Shown here piece by piece: positions 23,244 to 32,146 of a DNA stretch of 64,000 nt. Source of the stretch: Lathyrus oleraceus (Eukaryota > Streptophyta > Magnoliopsida > Fabales > Fabaceae); the NCBI RefSeq assembly GCF_024323335.1, contig NC_066583.1:271184916-271248915 (forward strand), in the 5' to 3' direction. Made by a program: the position numbers and the translations under genes. The notes below the pieces were generated by a model. That model worked only from the letters and a program-made list of their open reading frames with translations. It was not told the origin of the DNA and made no database searches. Within the stretch, counting starts at the first letter, position 1, and each line of letters starts with the position of its first letter.

Positions 23244-25000
23244 TCTTCACGTAGAGTGACAGTGATGATCTTTTCGGCCTTCCAGTTCTGGATCTCCATC
23301 CCTGGTACGCACGGTTTTATCCACTGATCAAGCTCACAGTCACTGTCGACCTCTTCACCCACCGCACAGATGCGATCTGGATCCAGCATTCCAGCACTGG
23401 TGAACGTGAATGGCTGACGACGACCCGTGTTCTGCCCAGACGAGCCTCGGCCCGGCTGATAACCAACCCCAAACCGGTCTTCTTTTGCGGCGATGTCAAT
23501 CATCTTTCCCAAACCTGGGGCTTCTCTGCTCTTCACCACCTCAGCAGCCTGCTTATATGAAGAAATGGACGGCTTCTTCTCTTCTTTGACAAAAGTGGCA
23601 TTCTCCACCTTGACAATTTCAAATGCTTGACTTGGTGTTTCCCATATCTCACCGTCCATTTCAACATACTTGAACGATGATAGGTGGCTGACGAAGATGT
23701 CTTCCTCTCCACAAACGGTGACGACCTGCCCGTCCCAGATGTACTTCACTTTCTGGTGCAAAGTCGAAGTCACTGCCCCAGCAGCATGTATCCACGGCCG
23801 ACCCAACAAGCAACTGTATGCCGGCTGAATATCCATGACATGAAACACAGACTTAAACACCTCGGGCCCGATCTTCACAGGGAGTTCCACTTCCCCAAAC
23901 ACAGCCCGCTTCGAACCATCAAAGGCTCTAACTATCAGGTCTGTGGGCCTCAAGATCAACCCTTCACAGTCCAGTTTCGCCAGGGCCTTCTTTGGCAACA
24001 CATTGAGTGATGAGCCGGTATCCACTAACACGTGCGAAAGCACTACTCCTTTACACTCCATTGCAATGTGTAATGCCCTATTATGATTACGCCCATCTAC
24101 AGTCAAATCAAGATCAGTGAAACCCAGCCCATGGCTGGCATTGACGTTGGACACCACCGTCTCTAGCTGATTAATCGTAATCTCCTGAGGAACATAGGCT
24201 CTCTTCAGTATTTTCAACAACGCCTCTCTATGCCCCTCGGAGCTTAACAACAATGACAGGATTGAAATCTTAGACGGCGTTTGTTGCAAGTGGTCAACAA
24301 GCTTGTACTCTGACTTCTTGATGATCCTCAGAAACTCTTCAGCTTCGTCATCAAGTTCTCTTTCCGACCCCACGGGCGCCGGTGTCACCACAGGAGTACC
24401 CTCGCTTACCACCTGCTTCCCTCTTGCCCTGGCTAAAGCCTCGGCCTTATCTTTCTTTTCTTTCTCCCCATCCCCACTCCTCAAAGTGTCAGGTGCAAAC
24501 AACCTTCCACTGCGAGTGAAACCACTGGGTCCGACATTATCCACCTTTGAAACGGTGGTTTCACCTGCAGCCTGATCTTCCTGCTTCTCCCCATTACAGT
24601 AAACCTCTCCACCATAATCCCATGGTACAACATCATCGTTGTCATAAGGAATTGGCCCAGGTACCGTGATGGTAACTGGAGCCGCATCTGCCAGCGCTGA
24701 CAAATCAATCGGGTCAAAATAGATGGTTATGGTGGAGACATCCTCCCTTTCCAGATCAACCTTTTCAAATCTGAGGCTTCCTTCATCCATCATCCTTTGG
24801 ACAGCCTCCCTCAACAAAGCACACCCATTAGGAGCCACAGTGCATACAACACAATAATCAACACAACCCGGGAAGACCCCATTCTGCAACAACTGCCTCT
24901 TGACCTCGGCCAATGGAGTCTTCAACTGATCTATATCCGTCACCCAGATTCTCCCATTCTCAAAATATGCATTCACCCCCATTTGACCATGCGCGGGCAT
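23244..25000 (-). CDS. pro: Element B protease region (retropepsin) of Gag-Pro
   Basis: This frame carries the region between the gag zinc knuckle and the intron. The retropepsin active site is LVDTGSSLNVLP (D327-T328-G329 counted from 25000), preceded by HNRALHI and followed by a PAYSCLLGRPWIHAAGAV block. The aspartic protease cleaves the polyprotein in the particle. The upstream part (about residues 1-240) is a linker typical of Tat/Ogre polyproteins. It is open from 25000 to the donor at 23244. It is out of frame with the gag zinc-knuckle frame that ends at 24973 because of a frameshift near 25045. The ATG at 25000 is only the first Met in the frame and probably not a natural start. Confidence 0.88.
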
Positions 25001-26566
25001 GGGATTAGCATTAACGTTTGGAGATGGTGCAAAATTGAGGCCTTAGAATCCACCAGGTCCTGGACAACATGCTTAAAAGCTTTACAATTTTCCACATTGT
25101 GTCCAGGGGCACCAGAGTGGAATTCACATTTGGCATTCTCATCAAAACTGGTCGGCCTCTGATCAGGTCTCAACGGAGCCAATGTCCTCAACTGAACCAA
25201 CCCCAAGTTTTTCAACTTCTTCAGCAAGAATGAGTATGTCACAGGTGGTCTATCAAATTGACGATCATTCGTTCGTCCTCTCACCTGATACCTAGCCCTC
25301 TGCGGTCTTTGTTGAAATGGCTGTCGTTGTTGTGGTTGTTGTTGTTGTTGATGTTGTTGTGCAGGTTGATTATCAGCAGGAATGGTTACCGCAACAGTGT
25401 GCTGGTAGTAACGATCCCTACCTTGTCCCCTCTGGGTATACACAGCACTTGTATCACCCTCCTTCTTTCGCTGGCCATTACCAAAGGGCTTCTTCGATCC
25501 AGACGACGAAGCACTACCCTGTATCTTCCCCAGTTTCAACCAGCTTTCTATTCTTTCCCCAGCCACCACTATATCAGCAAAGTTGGTAACAGGGCATCCC
25601 ACCATTCTCTCTGAAAACGTCCCCTGAAGGGTACCCATAAACAGATCCGACATTTCCCGGTCTACCAACAGAGGTTGGACCCTGGCAGCCAACTCCCTCC
25701 ACCTCTGCGCGTATTCTTTAAACTCCTCATTAGGCTTCTGAGACATACCCTACAACTGGGTACGGCTAGGAGCCATGTCAGCATTAAATTGATATTGTTT
25801 AAAGAACGCATCTCCGAGATCCTGCCAACTCTTGACATCAGATGACCTCAGCTTGGTATACCATTCCAGAGACCCACCAGACAGATTGTCCTGAAAGAAA
25901 TACATCCAAAGCTTCTGGTCCATTGTATAAGCATAAATCTTTCGGACGAACGCCTGGAGATGAGTTTCCCGACAAGAACTCCCATTATATTTATCAAACG
26001 CAAGCGCTTTAAACTTTTGCGGGATCACAATCCCCTCAACCAGCTCCATGTTCGGCATATTAACAACCCCCGAAGTAGCATAGCTTTCCAAGGCCCTGAT
26101 CTTCTCTGCCAGCACCTGAATCTCTTTATTTGGCGGTTGAACACCCCACTGACCGAATTGCTCATTTAGCATGGAGAACTGATCTGCTTCTTTGTCTTCC
26201 TCTCTATCCTCCTCAGCCCCGAAGAAAGGAGGAAACAGACTATCCTTCAGATTGTTGTTCACCGGACCCGGTCCACCGCCTGTAGCAGCACCAAAACCAC
26301 CACCATTATTGATCACCACCCCAGCAATAGTCTTCTTTCTGAGATCTCCTCCATCCCTAGAACCACCCAGACCATTGTTGGAAACACCCTCCTGATTATT
26401 ACCACTGTTGGCAGCCGAAGCCTGCTCGAGCTTTTCTACCTTATCAGCAAGTGCTTTCTGCCCCAAGGCAAGCCCTTGCATAACATTTATCAGCTCACCC
26501 ATTTTCTCCTTCAACTCGAGAATATCTGCGTTGGGTAGATCCATCAGTTTGGATTTGTTACGCCTG
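24973..26566 (-). pseudogene. gag: Element B gag (capsid and zinc knuckle), broken by a stop, a frameshift and element N
   Basis: Gag builds the virus-like particle. A coiled-coil start (LPNADILELKEKMGEL) and a Gly-rich linker are followed by a retrotransposon-gag domain (IPQKFKALAFDKYNG to WRELAARVQPLL). Then come a Gln-rich stretch and a zinc knuckle of unusual C-X2-H-X5-H-X4-C type (CEFHSGAPGHNVENC). There is an in-frame TAG at 25750-25752, directly before GMSQKPNEEF. The frame is lost near 25045, just after the zinc knuckle, where pro continues in another frame. Element N splits the N-terminus at 26567-26571. The open frame upstream of 26572 is N LTR, not gag. Confidence 0.9.
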
Positions 26567-26571
26567 GTAGG
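26567..26571. repeat. Target-site duplication GTAGG, left copy, of element N
   Basis: GTAGG directly precedes the LTR start TGTTGCACC at 26572 and recurs at 34980-34984 directly after the LTR end TGTTACA. This fixes both ends of the nested insertion. Confidence 0.95.
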
Positions 26572-27720
26572 TGTTGCACCCCAAAATTTGCCCTCTATTT
26601 TTAACTCTAACCAATTTTTTTGTTTCACATTCATTTGCATCATCTTCATAGCATAACATTTTTTTTTGTCTTAATATTAGCCAGAATAATTTCTCGGATT
26701 TTACAAACAGACTGGTCAAATTAACTTTTTAACTGTGCCTAAAATTAGTCAACGAAAAAATGTCAAGTTTAAGTTTGCAAATGTCGGTAACATTAATCTG
26801 CGATTCACGTGGTTTAATTTGACATGCTAAAAATATTTTTACGACTATTTTTGGTCATATGTTGATCAGTCTGAGCAGTTTAAACGGTCATAATTTTTAT
26901 CTCAAAATCCGACCAAACGCTGTATTTTTCCGAGTCATTTATTTCGCGCTGATTATTTTGACGTGTTCATTTTATTTTTTCGAGCATTTTGGTGCCCGAC
27001 TTTTTTTTTTTGAGTCTATTTATTTTTTATATTGGGTCTAGAATAAATAAATAGGTTAATTAGTTTTTATTTTAATTTTAACTATTTAATTATTTAACTT
27101 TATTCAATTTTTAATTTAATATTGGGTTTCAAAATAAACTTAGGCCCATTATCATTAACCTAATTTGTTCCTATATATATTTACTAGCATGACTGATAGA
27201 GAGAGGCTAAAGACAGAACAAAAAAGAGAAACTGAGAGTGGCTGATCTATACTATCGTACACACAGTTTGGTAATAGTTTATATATGATATATACTTTAT
27301 CTATTTTGTTGATATATTTGATTATGTTTTTGGATCAGATCGTGTCAATACGCCGTTTTCACATATACGTGTATGAGGCGTGACATTTGTGTTATCCGAT
27401 CTAGTTGCGATGATCGCAATTTTGCCCTAGCAACGCCGTTGTTTTTTTTAATTCATTTTTTTTTTATATATATACATATATTTAGATCTGCACATTTTTT
27501 TTCATAACTAACTACCCTGATTTTTCCTAAACCCTGACAATTTCGCCACAAACTCTAAATTTCAAACCTAAAACTTTAACCGTGTTGTTTCCTCTAAACC
27601 ATAAACCTTTTCTTAAACCTTAACAAACCTTATTATTATTTCCTATTTTCGCTCATATTTATGTTATTCATACACTGTAACTGCTTCGCCCTTGTAATAT
27701 TTTCAGTTTTACTTTTCGCC
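26572..27720 (+). repeat. Truncated 5' LTR of element N
   Basis: It starts TGTTGCACCCC and aligns with the 3' LTR until about 27720, where the sequence jumps into the middle of pro. The 3' LTR has an extra roughly 22-base duplication near the junction. A TATA box (27171-27184, CTATATATATTTAC) remains. The open frame at 26859-27041 is not a gene. Confidence 0.93.
27171..27184 (+). promoter_or_regulatory. TATA box of the element N 5' LTR
   Basis: CTATATATATTTAC follows GCCCATTATC and is repeated in the 3' LTR near 32746. The position, about 600 bases into the LTR, suits a U3 promoter. Confidence 0.6.
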
Positions 27721-28764
27721 CTTGGAAATTTCCATGTTGTCTTTGTTGCTGTGTTCTGAGGCTCATGCTAAAGCCTTGATCAAATTCTTAAGGACTGCTC
27801 ATGTACCAAATGAAATTTCTGTGGATCAATTTAAAAATTGTGTTGCACATCTGACTTATGATAACGGGTTAGGTTTTTCTGATGCTGACTTGACTCCTGC
27901 CAAAAGAAACCATAACAGAGCTTTACATATCTCCATTGAATGTAGGGGCACTACCTTGTCTCATGTGTTGATAGACAATGGCTCTTCATTGAATGTACTT
28001 CCCAAAGATGTTCTGAACAAGCTCAGTCCTGAAGATGCTGTGTTAAGATCAAGTAATATAGTGGTGAGAGCCTTTGATGGTTCAAAAAGAGTGGTGCATG
28101 GAGAAATAGATCTCCCGATCAAAGTAGGCTCTCAAGTCTTCGATTCTACCTTCTATGTAATGGATATTCATCCTGTGTACTCTTGTTTGCTTGGGCGCCC
28201 CTGGATCCACGGGGCAGGTGCTGTGACCTCCACTCTACATCAGAAGTTGAGATATCCAGTGAAGGGAAAGATCGTAACTGTTTATGGAGAGGAAGAATAT
28301 ATGGTCAGTCATGTGAATACATTTAAGTATGTTGAAGTGGAAGGTGAATATGTTGAGACTCCTTGCCAGACATTTGAAGTAGTTCCTTGGGTCGTTCCCG
28401 CTACTGAAGCTCCTCCTGTGGTTAAAAGAGTTCCTGTGGTTACTAGAGTACCTCCTACAATGGCTTCCCTCAAAGATGCTAGAGCTGTGGTTGAAGAAGG
28501 TGGTTGCACTATTTGGGGTCAGCTTCCCGACATTCCTTACAAGTCTGACAAGTTTGGTTTGGGTTTCACTGCAGAGTCCCAGAAGGCTGTTCGTCGTGCT
28601 CGTGCTGTTCGTATCACCAATCCAGGGAACATGAAAGATCAAATCAATGTTGTGGGTGACTATAATGAAGACTATAATCTGGATAACTGGATTTTTCCTA
28701 CTGTGGGTGATGGGCTCAACAATTGGAAGACTGAAGACGTTATTCCTATCTCCTTTAGTCAGGA
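27721..28764 (+). pseudogene. pro: Element N protease region, 5'-truncated, active site altered
   Basis: The frame matches pro of element B from ISMLSLLLCSEAH onward, through HNRALHI, to the end at ISFSQE. The retropepsin active-site triplet reads Asp-Asn-Gly at 27974-27982 (Asn codon AAT at 27977-27979) where B and C have Asp-Thr-Gly. That substitution should abolish or badly weaken activity. The N-terminal half of the region and gag are missing because of the deletion that joins it to the LTR at about 27720. The exon ends at the intron donor GA|GTAAAT. Confidence 0.9.
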
Positions 28765-28977
28765 GTAAATACTATTACTGCGTTGTTATTTTTAAGCCTT
28801 GTGCCTTACCCGGGGCACAATGGTATGCTTGTTTCGGGATGTCATTTCATTTGCATACTTCATTCAATAAAAATCAATGGACGTTTCGTTTTCGTAAATA
28901 TTGGGCTCTTTGTTTTTCTTTTATTTTATTTTCATCAGCTATGTGTTCTTACACACACCCACATCACTAAAATGCAG
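28765..28977 (+). other. Intron between pro and RT of element N (GT-AG, 213 bp)
   Basis: The donor is CAGGA|GTAAAT at 28765 and the acceptor AAATGCAG|ATCCTC, with exon start at 28978. Joining keeps the frame (SQE into SSSTLDPVDN) and places it in register with the same region of B. The in-frame TAA of the unspliced transcript lies in the donor, as in B and C. Confidence 0.82.
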
Positions 28978-29660
28978 ATCCTCATCCACTCTGGATCCTG
29001 TTGATAACAGTTCTACTATTGCCAACTATAATTTCGAGAATCCGATCTATCAAGCTGAAGATGGAAAGGATGAAGATTGTGAAGTACCTGTAGAGCTTGC
29101 TAGGTTATTACAACAAGAAGAGAAAGTTACACAGCCGCATGAGGAATCAATTGAGGTTGTAAATCTGGGTACTGAAGTAGACAAGAAAGAAGTCAAAATA
29201 GGAGCAGGCTTGGAAAACAGTGTCAAAGAAAGATTGAGTCGGATGTTACGTGACTATGTAGAGTTTTCGCTGGAAAAATCAAGAGATGATATGGAATGAT
29301 GAATGTCAAGAAGCTTTTGAAAAAATCAAGAAGTATCTCCAAGAACCTATAAATCTGATGCCACCAGTTGAAGGAAGACCTCTAATCATGTATTTGACCG
29401 TGTTAGAAAATTCAATAGGGTGTGTGTTGGGGCAACATGACGAGTCTGGTTTAAAAGAGCATGCAATATACTACCTTAGCAAAAGGTACCGACTGTGAAA
29501 CAAGATACTCCCAGCTCGAGAAAGCTTGCTATGCTTTGGCTTAGGCTGCTCGCCGACTAAGACAGTATATGTTGAATCATACCACTTTATTGATTTCTAA
29601 GATGGATCTTATCAAATATACATCTGAGAAACCTGCTCTCTCCGGAAGAACAACAAGATG
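28978..29660 (+). pseudogene. pol: Element N RT and RNase H remnants with two deletions
   Basis: The first part (28978 to about 29265) is the acidic linker and the start of RT up to the DYVEF block. Sequence then jumps to the end of the RT connection domain (WNDECQEAFEKIKKYLQEP), so the YVDD-bearing core is gone. The classical RNase H follows (MYLTVLENSIGCVLGQHDE) with a frameshift near 29485 and an in-frame TAG near 29543. It is then cut at about 29650 and joined to the integrase catalytic core. None of it can be functional. Confidence 0.88.
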
Positions 29661-30290
29661 ATTGCTGAACTCTGCACGCAGTTCAAAATAAAACACCATA
29701 ACTCTTCTCCGTACCGACCAAAGATGAATGGCGCCGTGGAGGCTGCTAATAAGAATATTAAGAAGATCATACAAAAGATGACAGTAACATACAAAGACTG
29801 GCATGAGATGTTACCCTTTGCTCTTCATGGTTATCGCACTTCAGTGCGCACTTTGACAGGGGCAACTCCTTTCTCTTTGGTCTACGGAATGGAAGCCGTG
29901 TTACCAGTGGAAGTTCAGATTCCCTCTCTAAGAATCATGAAAGAGGCAGGTTTAGACGAGGATGAATGGATTCAGACTCGATTCGACCAGATAAATTTGA
30001 TTGATGAGAAGAGGTTGGCAGCTGTTTGTCATGGTCAGATGTACCAGAAACGAATGATCAAAGCTTTCAATAAGAAGGTTAAGCCAAAGGTATATCAGGC
30101 TGGTGACTTGGTAATCAAGCGTATCATACTACCACAGGGTGATCCTAGGGGCAAGTGGACTCCTACATATGAAGGACCATTTGTGGTCAAAAGAGTATTC
30201 TCAGGAGGTGCCATGATGCTTACTACTATGGATGGTGAAGACTTTCCACAGCATGTAAACGCAGACATAGTTAAAAAATACTACGCATAA
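29658..30290 (+). pseudogene. pol: Element N integrase, C-terminal part only
   Basis: The frame encodes integrase from just after the second catalytic Asp (IAELCTQFKIKHHNSSPY) through the catalytic Glu (NGAVEAANKN) to the GPF-type C-terminal domain and the normal end (VKKYYA). The zinc finger and both catalytic Asp residues are deleted. This stretch is otherwise free of stops. Confidence 0.9.
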
Positions 30291-30301
30291 AAAGAGACCT
30301 G

Positions 30302-30473
30302 CTAGGTTGACTGGCCTAGGCAAAAATAAGGGCATCCCGGCAAACCAAAAGGGTTCGGGCAAAAATTAGGGATATATATAAAAAAAATGTACACCCGGCA
30401 AGTCGAAAACCTGAAAAGGCGGCTTGGCCAAAAAAGGGTATCCCGGTGGATTGAAAACCTGAAAGGGCAATCC
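30302..30473 (+). other. Tandem stem-loop array after the pol stop of element N
   Basis: Four units match those of B: CTAGG/CCTAG (30302-30319), CAAACC/GGTTCG with one mismatched end (30341-30356), CAAGTC/GGCTTG (30399-30426) and GGATTG/CAATCC (30448-30473). The first and last stems differ from B in sequence but still pair, so the changes are compensatory. Confidence 0.8.
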
Positions 30474-32137
30474 AGGCAAAAGTTAGGGATTAAAGCGTAT
30501 GACTATGTCTCGTTTGGATCACTCATGTAACTTCAACTGATGGTGCTACCTAAATCAAGTTCAAACAGATAAAGATCAATCCAATCGTTTCTGTCTCAAC
30601 AGCAGAAGATGAGATATTTGAAGATAATGGCAATAGTAGAATTGAAACTCAATAGGATCATTTTTCACATAGCTGTTTTCTTTGTTTTATAAAAAATTTA
30701 CGACGAATTCCTCTTAATAGGATTTCTGTCTCCTTGTACAAACTTGCCTATGTATAGGTCACTTTGTGATATAAATAAAATTTCATCTTTGAATCCAGAT
30801 TTACTTTTACTCTATTTACATAAGCGAAAACGTCCATTGGTTGTGTTTGAATGTATGTATGCTTTTGAATGCGATTGATGTTTACCAGAAATGCCTAAAA
30901 TGTAGTAATAGTATTTACTAAGGACGAACGAGGGTAGTAGTTCAACGAAGCTTCGCCGGTTCATCCCCACTACAAATCCCCAGTAGAGCAAATCTATCTT
31001 TATAGATGCTTCGAATTACGTCTCCCCTTGAATTTATGTCCATCTCTTTTATCCTCAGTCGGGATACTCAGGAACTTATTCCTTCAATAGAAGTACGACG
31101 AACGAATACGGGAAGTGACAAATACTATACTATCAAACAAGACGGGAACGAGTTCCTCATATTCTTCAGCAACGAATCGGGATTTATTTTCCCTAGCCAG
31201 CAGTAGTTATACAAAGATATCCGGACGCTTCAGGCCGCATGATTCATACATACATCATTTACATCATACCATGGCATATCCATAAGTGCATAATACATTT
31301 ACTTAGATGCACCATGCCATGCATGCATACATATTGCATAAACTAACCTTTTCCTTGCAGGATGGTTATATACAGATAAAATACTATCAACAATTCACAA
31401 CAGGTCAGAAACGATCTATACGAAGATCTAGTGCTGATACTTAACCATTACTCAAGGTGTCCTTGGATAGTAGGCAAACGGTCTATACGAAGATCTATTC
31501 CCTAGTCCAGGATGTTTTCAGGAGAGTTAATACTGATACTCTTTTGTTCTTGGATAGTAGGCAAACGGTCTATACGAAGATCTATTCCCTAGTCCAGGAT
31601 ATTTTCAGGAGATTTCATCCTGACACTCTTTTGTTCTTGGATATTAGGCAAACGGTCTATACGAAGATCTATTCCCTAATCCAGGATATTTCCAGAAGAG
31701 ATAATCATCACGAAGATTTATTTCTACTGGTCTATTCAACAATTCAAAACAGTTCAGAGACGATCTATACGAAGGTCTAGTGCTGATACTTAATTCAGAA
31801 AGAAATCGCCACGAAGATTTGGTTCTGACACTTAAATTAAAAGTATGTTCTTAGATACGATTCAGAGACGGCCTATACGAAGACCTAGTACTGATATCCA
31901 GTATCAACATCAAGATATTATCACCTCCTGATATTATGGATGGCATCTATAAGCCCATCTCCAGTTCTTCCAAGTGGCATCTTCAAGCCCACTTAAGCAT
32001 ATACAACCAGTCATCAGTGTTACTTTACGCACCGGCGAGTGCAAATTTTTGGGCTTTTGTGTTCAATCCCCTTCAACCTTCCAAGTCACGAATGGCACAC
32101 AGGCCAATCCAACTCCTCAGGTTTCAGAAAATTGAAC
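30474..32137 (+). other. 3' UTR of element N
   Basis: Non-coding sequence between the hairpin array and the PPT. It includes CCCCAGTAGAG at 30978-30988, complementary (with one wobble) to the Ogre PBS, and an 87-bp tandem repeat (31398-31910). Open frames at 31006-31206, 31457-31780 and 31936-32226 are not supported as genes. Confidence 0.7.
31398..31910. repeat. 87-bp tandem repeat in the 3' UTR of element N
   Basis: GGCAAACGGTCTATACGAAG recurs at 31473, 31560 and 31647, exactly 87 bp apart. Degenerate copies of the core (CTATACGAAGATCTA) lie on both sides, for example near 31415, 31762 and 31872. The unit is 29 codons, so an open frame passes through it. I find no evidence of a protein. 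Confidence 0.9.
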
Positions 32138-32146
32138 AGGGGCAGC
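32138..32146 (+). promoter_or_regulatory. Polypurine tract of element N
   Basis: AGGGGCAGC lies immediately before the 3' LTR start TGTTGCACC, identical to the tract of element B. Confidence 0.82.

Noticed and set aside
26572..26649. The N-terminal 26 residues of the gag-like frame ending at 25750
   Set aside because: They are translated from the reverse strand of the nested LTR, not from gag.
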